NCBI RefSeq assembly: GCF_026540855.1
Contig: NZ_JALNUP010000021.1
Location: 1 to 64,000 of the forward strand
Source: Sphingomonas sp. GC_Shp_5
GTDB taxonomy: Bacteria > Pseudomonadota > Alphaproteobacteria > Sphingomonadales > Sphingomonadaceae
Reading direction: 5' to 3'
DNA length: 64,000 bases
Shown here: positions 48,289 to 56,008 of the stretch, piece by piece
How positions within the stretch are numbered: position 1 is the stretch's first letter
Layout: the number at the start of each line of letters is the position of its first letter
The notes under the pieces: model-generated
The model's input: the letters and a program-made list of their open reading frames with translations, nothing else
What the model was told of the DNA's origin: nothing
The model's database searches: none
Translations under genes and position numbers: made by a program

Positions 48289-48831
48289 TCAGCGGCAGCG
48301 TACCTGGCTGTTGTTCTGATCGATCGACTTGCCGGCGAGCGCGCCGACCGCGCCGCCGAGCAGCGTGCCGACGACGCGCGAATGGCCGCCGTCGATGACG
48401 TTGCCGAGGATACCACCTGCGGCGCCGCCGACGATCAGCCCGGTGGTGCCGTCGTTGCGCTTGCAATAATAGCGACCGTCGTTGCCGGCGTAGACGCGAT
48501 CATCGGCGCTGAGCGTGCGCTCCTGATAGTTCGGGCCCGAGCGATAGAAGCGCGCCGGATCATAGCCATTCTCATCGCGCTCATCGCCGCCGCCATCATC
48601 ATAGCGCTCGGGCGCCTCGCGGTAGCCGCCGGGGCCGGGGTTGTAGCCGCCCCGATTGCCGCGCGCGGCGAGGTAGCGATCGGTCTCGTCGCGGTAGATC
48701 TGATATTCGCGGTCGAAGCGCTGCTGCGCCTGGCGGAAACGGGCCTCGTCGGCGCCGCTCTGCGCGGCGGCGGGCATGGCGGTGGCGAGGGTGGCGGCGG
48801 CCAGGCCGGCGGCGAGCAGGCGGTTGAGCAT
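48289..48831 (-). CDS. Glycine-zipper 2TM envelope protein
   Basis: A 180-aa exported protein. A signal peptide (MLNRLLAAGLAAATLATAMPAAAQ) precedes a charged Tyr/Arg-rich segment (ARFRQAQQRFDREYQIYRDETD), a Gly/Pro/Tyr-rich low-complexity stretch, and a C-terminal glycine zipper GLIVGGAAGGILGNVIDGG and GTLLGGAVGALAGKSID. This 17 kDa-antigen/OmpA-like zipper arrangement is seen in outer-membrane or periplasmic proteins. A GGAAC-N17-CGTA upstream is a near miss to the EcfG pattern (see rejected items). Function unknown. Confidence 0.82.
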   Translation of the reverse strand: MLNRLLAAGLAAATLATAMPAAAQSGADEARFRQAQQRFDREYQIYRDETDRYLAARGNRGGYNPGPGGYREAPERYDDGGGDERDENGYDPARFYRSGPNYQERTLSADDRVYAGNDGRYYCKRNDGTTGLIVGGAAGGILGNVIDGGHSRVVGTLLGGAVGALAGKSIDQNNSQVRCR

Positions 48832-49056
48832 GGTTCACGTCCTTTACCGCCCGATGAGTCGGGCTGAGCGAGCATACGCAGGATCTTGCTTGGCGGTTCC
48901 TGAACGGATCGCGACGGTGCGTGGGCGACGATTGCCAGGATGGGAGAAGGAGCTGTCTCGACCAATGCCGGAACCGATCGCGCGTCCATGCATTATCTTA
49001 GGTTAATAACGTGGTTCAAGTGAATGCCGGCGCGATCGGCGTGACAGGAGAGTACC

Positions 49057-49461
49057 ATGGGTCAGTCCATCTACCCGGGACCGTCGGCGGTGCGCCCGAT
49101 CACGCCGGTATCCGCAGTGCTGGTGGTAGAAGACCAGCCCCTGTTGCTGATGGCGGCGATCGAACTGGTCACCACCGAAGGGTTCACCGCGATCGAAGCG
49201 CGCAACGCCGATGAGGCAGTGGCCATTCTCGAGCGCCGTGCAGACGTCCGCGTGATCTTCAGCGACATTGACATGCCCGGATCGATGGACGGGATGAAGC
49301 TTGCCGCGTGCGTGCGCGATCGCTGGCCGCCGGTGCGGATTATCCTCACGTCAGGCCGGGCCAAGCCAGGCGCCGGCGAGCTTCCCTCCGGCAGTCTATT
49401 TTTTGCCAAGCCCTATACCCGGATCGCTGTGGCCAGCGCGATCCGCCAGATGGCTGCCTGA
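49057..49461 (+). CDS. Single-domain response regulator
   Basis: A 134-aa CheY-like receiver: VLVVEDQPLLLMAAI with E25/D26, phosphoacceptor D70 in FSDIDMPGSMDG, S99 in ILTSGR and K118 in FFAKPYT. A 17-residue N-terminal extension precedes it. There is no output domain, so it acts by protein contact or as a phosphate sink. GACAGGAGAG precedes ATG. No kinase gene is adjacent, so it is an orphan. The FFxKPYT ending with SxR is typical of rhizobial and sphingomonad stand-alone receivers. Confidence 0.9.
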   Translation: MGQSIYPGPSAVRPITPVSAVLVVEDQPLLLMAAIELVTTEGFTAIEARNADEAVAILERRADVRVIFSDIDMPGSMDGMKLAACVRDRWPPVRIILTSGRAKPGAGELPSGSLFFAKPYTRIAVASAIRQMAA

Positions 49462-49601
49462 TCGGGTCGGTAGCGGGGCTGTCCGCGACAGTGGCCCCGT
49501 ACGCCGCGCTGTGCTACGAGGTGTCATCACCTGATCGTTTCGTAAGCATCCTCGTGATGGCGGCCCGTCGCGGCCCTCGCTTACAAGCAGAGGTATCCAT
49601 C

Positions 49602-49730
49602 ATGGACATCAGCTTTTTCCAGGCCCGCGGGCGGGCCCTGGCGGCCCATGCGTGCTGCGCGCCGCGGGGATCGAGCCTGTTGGCGCTCCCCGCCGCCGCC
49701 GGATGCAACTGGAACCACGCGCATGGATGA
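49602..49730 (+). CDS. Possible leader ORF, 42 aa, overlapping the next gene
   Basis: An ATG with AGAGG upstream opens a 42-codon frame, MDISFFQARGRALAAHACC, then Ser/Leu/Ala and a tail with Cys, Trp and His-Gly. Its TGA at 49728-49730 overlaps the next ATG (49723) in ATGGATGA, an 8-base coupling. The Arg/Ala/Cys-rich composition is unusual. It may be a leader peptide controlling the following gene or simply an artefact of GC-rich sequence. I found no known family. Confidence 0.4.
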   Translation: MDISFFQARGRALAAHACCAPRGSSLLALPAAAGCNWNHAHG

Positions 49731-49983
49731 GGACGACCGGCAGCAACCGATCCGCGCCCTCTCCACGGTGGAGCGCGCCTATGCGCTGGCGCGCAACGGC
49801 CCGTGCACCTCGCTCGACGATATCCGCCGGCAACTCGAGCGCGAGCGTTACCCGTCGGTCAATGCCCATCTCAGCGGTCCGAGCATCCGTCGCGACCTGC
49901 GCCAGATCTGCCGCAACCGGCTGGTCGCGGCGAGCAGCACGGCGTCGGCGTCAGGGCCAGTTCCGGAGCCATTCACGGAATAA
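49723..49983 (+). CDS. Small conserved hypothetical, 86 aa
   Basis: An 86-aa basic helical protein: MDEDDRQQPIRALSTVERAYALARNG, then CTSLDDIRRQLERERYPSVNAHLSGPSIRRDLRQICRNR, and a disordered Ser/Ala/Pro tail. The HLSGPSIRRDL motif with a preceding helix is found in a small family of sphingomonad hypotheticals. The pattern (two amphipathic helices with conserved Arg) suggests nucleic acid or protein binding; function unknown. Its start overlaps the 42-aa ORF. A hairpin follows the stop. Confidence 0.7.
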   Translation: MDEDDRQQPIRALSTVERAYALARNGPCTSLDDIRRQLERERYPSVNAHLSGPSIRRDLRQICRNRLVAASSTASASGPVPEPFTE

Positions 49984-49987
49984 CGGC

Positions 49988-50014
49988 CGCGATCGGGCGA
50001 ACCGAACGATCGCG
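49988..50014. terminator. Hairpin between the 86-aa gene and the SDR gene
   Basis: Perfect 8-bp stem CGCGATCG / CGATCGCG with an 11-base loop, between convergent stop codons. Confidence 0.6.
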
Positions 50015-50025
50015 TGGCGGACGTG

Positions 50026-50868
50026 TCACGCCGCGAAGCTGGTCGAGCGCGAGAGCGCGTCCCAGGCGGCCATCTCGGCCTTCATCATCCCCAGCTTCTG
50101 GTCGACCAGCCCGAGCGCGTCGTTACCCAGGAATAGCCGTACCGGCGGCTGTTCCGCATCGACAAGAGCAAGCAGCGCCTGGGCGGCCCGAGCCGGGTCG
50201 CCTGGCTGGTTGCCGCTCTTGGCCTGACGCCCGGCGCGGATCGGGTCCATGACCTCATCATAATCGGCGATGCTGCGCGGCGTGCGATCCATCGATCGGC
50301 CCGCCCAGTCGGTACGGAACTGGCCGGGGGCGAGCGCGGTCACCCGGATTCCGAGGCCCGCCACCTCCTTGCCGAGTGCTTCGGAGATGCCCTCCAGCGC
50401 GAACTTGCTGCCGCAGTAAAAGCTGATCCCCGGCATGGTGATAAAGCCGCCCATCGAGGTGACGTTGACGATGTGGCCACGCCGCCGCGCGCGCATGGCG
50501 GGGAGCACCGCCTTGATCATCGCCACTGGCCCGAACACGTTGGCGGCGAACTGGCGCTGGAGGTCGTCCATCGATGATTCCTCCAGCACGCCTTCATGGC
50601 CATAGCCGGCGTTGTTCACCAGCACGTCGATCGGCCCGGCCTGGCGCTCGGCAGCGGCGATGGCAGCCGGGATCGCTGCGTAATCGGTGACGTCGAGCAC
50701 CAACGGGATCGCGTGGGCTGGCGAGAGCGCGGCAAAGGCATCCGCATCGCTCGTGCGGCGCACGGTGCCGATCACGCGATGGCCCGCAGCGAGCGCGCCC
50801 TCGGCAAAGGCGCGGCCGAGCCCGGAACTGACCCCGGTGATGACGAAGGTTTTGGCGGCAACGACCAT
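50026..50868 (-). CDS. Short-chain dehydrogenase/reductase (SDR)
   Basis: A 280-aa classical SDR. The cofactor motif is TGVSSGLGRAF, with NNAGYGHEGVLEE, and the catalytic Ser (VNVTSMGG) and Tyr/Lys (FYCGSKFALEG) present. It would oxidise or reduce a small alcohol/carbonyl using NAD(P). The start at 50868 (MVVAAKTFVITG) is chosen because GAGGA sits 8 bases upstream; ATG 50874 would be too close to it. It is divergent from a TetR-family regulator across 48 bases that contain a perfect palindrome, the likely operator for both. Confidence 0.9.
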   Translation of the reverse strand: MVVAAKTFVITGVSSGLGRAFAEGALAAGHRVIGTVRRTSDADAFAALSPAHAIPLVLDVTDYAAIPAAIAAAERQAGPIDVLVNNAGYGHEGVLEESSMDDLQRQFAANVFGPVAMIKAVLPAMRARRRGHIVNVTSMGGFITMPGISFYCGSKFALEGISEALGKEVAGLGIRVTALAPGQFRTDWAGRSMDRTPRSIADYDEVMDPIRAGRQAKSGNQPGDPARAAQALLALVDAEQPPVRLFLGNDALGLVDQKLGMMKAEMAAWDALSRSTSFAA

Positions 50869-50893
50869 GATCATTTCCTCAGTAGCAATGCGG

Positions 50894-50907
50894 TATATCA
50901 TGATATA
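50894..50907. promoter_or_regulatory. Palindromic operator between SDR and TetR genes
   Basis: Perfect 14-bp palindrome TATATCATGATATA in the 48-base divergent gap, AT-rich in a GC-rich setting. Probably bound by the adjacent TetR protein to control both genes. Confidence 0.72.
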
Positions 50908-50916
50908 GAAAGAGCG

Positions 50917-51540
50917 ATGATGATCGACAAGACGTCCCCACCCACCAGCGTGCGCGGCGAACCGCTGCGCCAGCGCGTGATCGACGCCGCCGAGCGGCTG
51001 CTGCGCCTCGACCGGGCCGACTTTTCGATGCGCGATCTCGCGGCCGAGGCGGGGGTCAGCTTCGCCACCCCGTTCAACCAGTTCGGCAGCAAGAATGCGA
51101 TCATGCACGCGCTGTCGGGCCGGCGGATCGACAGCATGGAAGCGCGCTACCGCGCGGCGCGGCCAGCGGGAGAGGCGCCGCAGCGCGTGCTGCTGGCGGT
51201 CGATACGGCAGCGGCGGTGATGCTGGAGGAGCCGGTGGTCAACCGCGCGGTGATGGGCTTCATCGGCACTGGGGGTGGTAGCCCGGGCACGGTGTGGGCG
51301 CGATCGACTGCCCTGTGGGCGCTGGCGCTGGGCGCGGGCGACGGGCTGATCCCGGCGCAACGGGAGGGCGCGCTGCGTCGCTTACCCGGCCAGCTGGCGT
51401 TCGGCTTTCGCGGCGTGCTGTCGTTCTGGACGGCGGGCGAACTGCCGGACGCGGCGCTCGCCGGCGCTGCGCGCGACATGGCGCTGGCGCTGCTGCTCGG
51501 GGTGATCGAGCCGCCGCTGCCGGCCGATCGACTGCCCTGA
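50917..51540 (+). CDS. TetR/AcrR family transcriptional regulator
   Basis: A 207-aa repressor. The N-terminal HTH has QRVIDAAERLLRLDRADFSMRDLAAEAGVS, then FATPFNQFGSKNAIMHALS, the TetR wing. The C-terminal helical ligand domain has no assigned effector. ATG 50917 and ATG 50920 are both possible starts. It is divergent from the SDR gene with an operator-like palindrome between, so the SDR substrate or product may be its ligand. uvrD converges, ending 8 bases after its stop. Confidence 0.88.
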   Translation: MMIDKTSPPTSVRGEPLRQRVIDAAERLLRLDRADFSMRDLAAEAGVSFATPFNQFGSKNAIMHALSGRRIDSMEARYRAARPAGEAPQRVLLAVDTAAAVMLEEPVVNRAVMGFIGTGGGSPGTVWARSTALWALALGAGDGLIPAQREGALRRLPGQLAFGFRGVLSFWTAGELPDAALAGAARDMALALLLGVIEPPLPADRLP

Positions 51541-51548
51541 GCGCGGGC

Positions 51549-53840
51549 TCAGCCCAGCGTCACGAAACTGTCCATCACCCGCTTGCGACCGGCGGCCTCG
51601 AAATCGATCTCGAGCTTGTTGCCTTCGATCTCCGCGATAGCGCCATAGCCGAACTTCTGGTGGAACACGCGCTGCCCGACCGAGAGGTCGCTGCGGCCCT
51701 TGTTGCCGATGCTGACCGATGGCGTGCGGGTCTCGACGATACGCGTCTGGGCGGTGGTGAAGCCCGATCCCGAGCCGGCGGCGCGCTGCCAGCCGGGGCC
51801 GCGGCCGTTGCCGCGCGCGACATTGGCGAAGGGATCGGCACGCTCGCTCCAATTAGCCTGCCACAGGCTGGCGCCGCCGGACATGGTGGTCTCGCTGTCG
51901 ATATGCTCGGGCGGCAGCTCGCCGACGAACCGGCTGGGGATGCTCGAGGTCCATTGGCCATAGATGCGACGGTTGGCGGCATGGATGATCACCGCGCGGC
52001 GGCGCGCGCGGGTGATCGCGACATAGGCGAGGCGGCGCTCCTCTTCCAGGCTGCGCAGCCCGCCCTCGTCGAGGCTGCGCTGCGACGGGAACACGCCTTC
52101 CTCCCAGCCCACCAGGAACACGGTGTCGAACTCGAGGCCCTTGGCGGCATGGATGGTCATGATCGTGACCTGCGGGTCCTGCTTGCCGCCCTCATTGTCC
52201 ATCACCAGGCTGACATGCTCGAGGAAGGCGCCGAGGCTCTCATATTCCTCCATCGCGCGGACGAGCTCGTTGAGATTCTCGAGCCGGCCGGCGGCCTCGA
52301 CCGACTTCTCGGCCTGGTACATGGCGGTATAGCCGCTCTCGTCGAGCAACTGGCGGGCGAGCTCGGCATGCGGCAGGTCGCGCGCCATGTCGCGCCAACG
52401 AGCGATGTCGCCGATGAAATTGCCGAGCGTGCGGCGCGCCTGAGGGGTGAGCTCGTCGGTATCGAGAATCCGCGCGGCGGCGGTGGTCAGCGGCACGCGG
52501 GTGGCGCGGGCGAGCTGGTGGATCTTGGCGATCGCCTTGTCGCCCAGGCCGCGCTTGGGGACGTTGACGATCCGCTCGAAGGCGAGATCGTCGGCGGGCT
52601 GGTTGACGATGCGCAGATAGGCCAGCGCATCGCGGATCTCGGCGCGCTCGTAGAAGCGGAAGCCGCCCACGATCTTGTAGGGCATGCCGATCGCGATGAA
52701 GCGATCCTCGAACTCGCGGGTCTGGTGCTGGGCGCGAACCAGGATGGCAATGTCGTCGAGGCTCTTGCCGTTCCTTCGGCATGCCTCGATCTCGTCGCCG
52801 ACGCGGCGAGCCTCCTCGGGCCCGTCCCAGACGCCGATCACCTGGACCTTCTCGCCGGCGTCGAGCTCGGTCCACAGCTGCTTGCCGAGCCGGCCGCTGT
52901 TGTTGGCGATGACGCCGCCGGCGGCGCCGAGGATGTGCGGGGTGGAGCGGTAATTCTGCTCGAGCCGGATCACCTTGGCGCCGGGGAAATCCTTCTCGAA
53001 CTTGAGGATATTCTCCACCTGGGCGCCGCGCCAGGAGTAGATCGACTGATCGTCGTCGCCGACGCAGGCAATGTTGCGCCGCGCCTGGGCGAGCAGCCGC
53101 AGCCAGAGATACTGGACGCTGTTGGTGTCCTGATACTCGTCGACCATGATATATTTGAAGCGGCGCTGGTAGTCCTCGAGCACGTCGCGGTGGGTCTTGA
53201 GGATGGTCAGCATGTGCAGCAGCAGATCGCCGAAGTCGCAGGCGTTGAGCGCCTTCAGCCGCGCCTGATATTGCGCATAGAGCTCGCCGCCGCGGCCGTT
53301 GGCGTAGCGCTCGCTCTCGCCGGCATCGATATCGGCGGGAACGAGCCCCTTGTTCTTCCATTCGTCGATCAGTCCCGCGAGGCTGCGCGCGGGAAAGCGC
53401 TTCTCGTCGAGATCGGCGGCGACGATCATCTGCTTGAGCAGGCGCAGCTGGTCGTCGGTGTCGAGGATGGTGAAATTGCTCTGCAGGCCGACCAGCTCGG
53501 CGTGGCGGCGCAGCATCTTGGCGCCGATCGCGTGGAAGGTGCCGAGCCAGGGCATGCCCTCGACGAGATCGCCGACCAGCCGGCCGACCCGCTCGCGCAT
53601 CTCGCGCGCGGCCTTGTTGGTGAAGGTCACCGACAGGATTTGCGAAGGATAAGCGCGCTGGGTGTAGAGCAGGTGCGCCAGCCGCGCGGTGAGTGCCGCG
53701 GTCTTGCCGGTGCCGGCGCCAGCGAGCATCAGCACCGGGCCTTCGGTGGTCAGTACCGCCTCGCGCTGGGGATCGTTCAGGCCCTGAAGATAGGGCGGAT
53801 CCTGCACGGCGGCAGACGGGCGGGGGGCGAGGTCGTTCAC
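51549..53840 (-). CDS. UvrD/PcrA-type DNA helicase
   Basis: A 763-aa superfamily 1 3'-5' helicase. Motifs are LAGAGTGKTAALTARLAHLL (Walker A), TFTNKAAREMRERV, FGDLLLHML, IMVDEYQDTN (Walker B), VGDDDQSIYSWRGA, RLEQNYRST and MTIHAAKGLEFD. The C-terminal RNA polymerase/DNA-binding tail (RVFHQKFGYGAIAEIEG) is the Tudor-like UvrD/PcrA end. It acts in nucleotide excision and mismatch repair. The start is most likely GTG at 53840 (VNDLAPRPSAAV), because upstream frame sequence is low-quality. No strong ribosome site is seen. Confidence 0.95.
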   Translation of the reverse strand: MNDLAPRPSAAVQDPPYLQGLNDPQREAVLTTEGPVLMLAGAGTGKTAALTARLAHLLYTQRAYPSQILSVTFTNKAAREMRERVGRLVGDLVEGMPWLGTFHAIGAKMLRRHAELVGLQSNFTILDTDDQLRLLKQMIVAADLDEKRFPARSLAGLIDEWKNKGLVPADIDAGESERYANGRGGELYAQYQARLKALNACDFGDLLLHMLTILKTHRDVLEDYQRRFKYIMVDEYQDTNSVQYLWLRLLAQARRNIACVGDDDQSIYSWRGAQVENILKFEKDFPGAKVIRLEQNYRSTPHILGAAGGVIANNSGRLGKQLWTELDAGEKVQVIGVWDGPEEARRVGDEIEACRRNGKSLDDIAILVRAQHQTREFEDRFIAIGMPYKIVGGFRFYERAEIRDALAYLRIVNQPADDLAFERIVNVPKRGLGDKAIAKIHQLARATRVPLTTAAARILDTDELTPQARRTLGNFIGDIARWRDMARDLPHAELARQLLDESGYTAMYQAEKSVEAAGRLENLNELVRAMEEYESLGAFLEHVSLVMDNEGGKQDPQVTIMTIHAAKGLEFDTVFLVGWEEGVFPSQRSLDEGGLRSLEEERRLAYVAITRARRRAVIIHAANRRIYGQWTSSIPSRFVGELPPEHIDSETTMSGGASLWQANWSERADPFANVARGNGRGPGWQRAAGSGSGFTTAQTRIVETRTPSVSIGNKGRSDLSVGQRVFHQKFGYGAIAEIEGNKLEIDFEAAGRKRVMDSFVTLG

Positions 53841-54191
53841 CGGTGAACAGGTAGGGAACGCCGAGGCCGGAGGCAACCGCCAAGCTGTTGTGGAAGCCCC
53901 GACAAAATCCGGGGCGGCTCGGTGAGGAACCGCCCCGTAGTTCAGGGAGGCCGGGCGACAGGGGAGGCGCCCGACAGCCGCGCTCAAAGGGGGAGAGGAG
54001 CAGCGGCTGCCGGCGCTATGGGGGAGCATTGTTGCCGTAAAATGTCAGCGGGTCGGGGATGTCGGTTTCGGTGCGCCGGGCCGTTCTTCTTTCCTCCGCG
54101 AACCCAGGTAGCGGCGGCGCATCTTGCAAGCCGGGGCAGCATCGACATTCCTTTAGTTGCGCGATGCGGCTGCTAAACGATACAGGGCGGC
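53841..54191. other. Gap of 351 bases between uvrD and the MHS transporter gene
   Basis: I see no gene. The region has an alternative hairpin pair, CCCCG / CGGGG at 53897-53914 and GGGGCGG / CCGCCCC at 53911-53936, and CGGGCG / CGCCCG near 53950. These GC stems may terminate or attenuate transcripts. The frames open here are extensions of the neighbours and look like shadows. Confidence 0.55.
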
Positions 54192-55475
54192 ATGCATCCT
54201 CCCGCCGCCCGCCGTATCCTGCTCGCCAGCCTGGTTGGCACCGCCGTCGAATTCTACGACTTCTACATCTACGCCACGGCCGCGAGCCTGGTGTTCGGCG
54301 AGCTGTTCTTCCCCAAGGGCGCGGCCGGCACCCAGCAGCTTGCCGCCTTCGCGACGCTCGCAGTCGCGTTCTTCGCGCGGCCGATCGGCAGCGTGGTGTT
54401 CGGCCATTTCGGCGATCGCATCGGCCGCAAGTCGACTTTGGTCGCGAGCCTGCTGACGATGGGCTTGTCGACGACCTTGGTCGCGGTGCTGCCGACTTAC
54501 GCGAGCGCCGGCTGGGCAGCCCCGGTCGCCTTGTGCCTGCTGCGCTTCGGCCAGGGCTTCGGCCTCGGCGGCGAATGGGGCGGGGCGGCGCTGCTCGCGG
54601 TGGAGAATGCGCCGCCGGGCTGGCGCGCGCGCTACGGCATGGCGCCGCAGCTCGGCGCGCCGGTCGGCTTCATCGCCGCCAATGGCCTGTTCCTGCTGCT
54701 CGGCCTGTGGCTGACGCCCGACCAGTTCCGCGACTGGGGCTGGCGGATCCCGTTCGCGATCAGCGCCTTGCTGGTGCTGCTCGGACTGTGGATCCGGCTT
54801 AAGCTGGTCGAGACCGCCGAGTTCGCCGCCTCGCTTGCCGAGGCGCCACCGCCAGCGGTGCCGATCGCCGAGGTGCTGCGCCGCCATGCGGGCGTCACGA
54901 TCGCCGGCACGATCGGCGCGGTCGCCTGCTTTGCGACCTATTACATCGCCACCGCCTTCGTGCTCGGCTATGGCACCAAGACGCTGGGCTATCCGATGCA
55001 GGCGCTGCTTGGCGTTCAGCTCGGCGCGATCCTGTTCATGGCACTCGGCATCTATCTGTCCGCATGGCTCGCCGATCGCTGGTTCGACGAGCGCCGCGTG
55101 CTCGCCGCCGGCTGCGTCGGCGTGGCGCTGACCGGCTTCGTGATGGCGCCGCTAATGGGCAGCGGCTCGCTTGGCGAGCTGTTCGCGTTCCTCGCGGTGC
55201 TATTGTTCATGATGGGCTTCGTCTACGGTCCGCTCGGCGCGTGGTTGCCGGGGCTGTTCCCGGCGCGGGTGCGCTATTCGGGCGCGTCGATCGCGTTCAA
55301 CGTCGCCGGGGTGATCGGTGGCGGCCTCACCCCGCTGATCGCGCAGGGGCTGGCGATGAAGGGCGGGCTGGCGCTGGTCGGCCTGTATCTCAGCGGTGCG
55401 GCGCTGCTCAGCCTGGTGGCGCTGGTGCTGGTGCGCGGCCGGTCGGCACCGCCGGTGGCCGACCTGCTGGTCTAG
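54192..55475 (+). CDS. MFS transporter, metabolite:H+ symporter (MHS) type
   Basis: A 427-aa transporter. The opening ASLVGTAVEFYDFYIYATAASLVF is diagnostic of the MHS family (ProP, KgtP, ShiA relatives). Motif RPIGSVVFGHFGDRIGRKSTL and the late YGPLGAWLPGLFPARVRYSGAS also fit. It imports an organic acid, osmolyte or similar solute with protons; the substrate is not determined. The stop codon overlaps the convergent rsmD stop (both use CTAG at 55472-55475). Confidence 0.92.
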   Translation: MHPPAARRILLASLVGTAVEFYDFYIYATAASLVFGELFFPKGAAGTQQLAAFATLAVAFFARPIGSVVFGHFGDRIGRKSTLVASLLTMGLSTTLVAVLPTYASAGWAAPVALCLLRFGQGFGLGGEWGGAALLAVENAPPGWRARYGMAPQLGAPVGFIAANGLFLLLGLWLTPDQFRDWGWRIPFAISALLVLLGLWIRLKLVETAEFAASLAEAPPPAVPIAEVLRRHAGVTIAGTIGAVACFATYYIATAFVLGYGTKTLGYPMQALLGVQLGAILFMALGIYLSAWLADRWFDERRVLAAGCVGVALTGFVMAPLMGSGSLGELFAFLAVLLFMMGFVYGPLGAWLPGLFPARVRYSGASIAFNVAGVIGGGLTPLIAQGLAMKGGLALVGLYLSGAALLSLVALVLVRGRSAPPVADLLV

Positions 55476-56008
55476 GCCTGGCGCAGCAGCGTCAGCCGCG
55501 CCTTGCCGTGGACGCGGGTGGCGTCGATCGCAAAGCCGGCGACCTCGATCTCCTCGGCCTTGGCGGTCTCGATGCTGACCCAGGTCGCGGGCCCGATCCA
55601 GCCGAGCCGGCCGAGCTTGTCGAGCGCCACCGCGCCGGCACCGGTGCCATAGGGCGGGTCCATCATGATCAGGTCGAGCGGCGTCGCAGTCGGGCCAAGT
55701 GCCAGCACCGAGGTGGCGCGGACATCCGCGCGCGTCTCGAGCTTGGCGAGATTGGCCTTGAGCGCGTCGACCGCGGCGCGATCCTGCTCGACGAACAGGC
55801 ACGAGCCCGCACCGCGCGACAGCGCCTCGATGCCGAGCGCGCCTGAGCCGGCGAACAGATCGGCGACCGCCAGCCCCTCGAAGCTGCCGAGCCGGCTGGC
55901 GAGCATCGAGAACAGCGCCTCACGGGTGCGATCGGCGGTGGGCCGCGTCGCCTCGCCTTTGGGAGCGACCAGCGGCCGCCCTCGCCATTGCCCGGCGATC
56001 ACCCGCAT
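55472..56008 (-). CDS. rsmD: 16S rRNA (guanine(966)-N(2))-methyltransferase RsmD
   Basis: A 178-aa SAM-dependent methyltransferase that makes m2G966 in 16S rRNA. The RsmD N-terminus MRVIAGQWRGRPL is clear, with TRPTADRTREALFSML, SAM site VADLFAGSGALGIEALSRGA and catalytic MMDPPYG. The ATG at 56008 overlaps the stop of the upstream pseudouridine synthase gene by one base (TGATG), so the two rRNA modification genes form an operon. Confidence 0.95.
   Translation of the reverse strand: MRVIAGQWRGRPLVAPKGEATRPTADRTREALFSMLASRLGSFEGLAVADLFAGSGALGIEALSRGAGSCLFVEQDRAAVDALKANLAKLETRADVRATSVLALGPTATPLDLIMMDPPYGTGAGAVALDKLGRLGWIGPATWVSIETAKAEEIEVAGFAIDATRVHGKARLTLLRQA

Noticed and set aside
48875-48900. 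GGAAC-N17-CGTA on the minus strand upstream of the glycine-zipper gene, near EcfG consensus
   Set aside because: The -10 lacks GTT and lies 43 bases from the ATG, farther than the other sites; not called a promoter.
53838-53849. TTCACCGGTGAA-type palindrome at the uvrD start as an SOS (LexA) box
   Set aside because: Alphaproteobacterial LexA boxes are GTTC-N7-GTTC direct repeats; this does not match.
53841-54029. N-terminal extension of the UvrD frame to an ATG at 54029
   Set aside because: It adds low-complexity Ser/Pro/Arg-rich sequence not present in UvrD/PcrA proteins and runs through hairpins; the GTG at 53840 is preferred.
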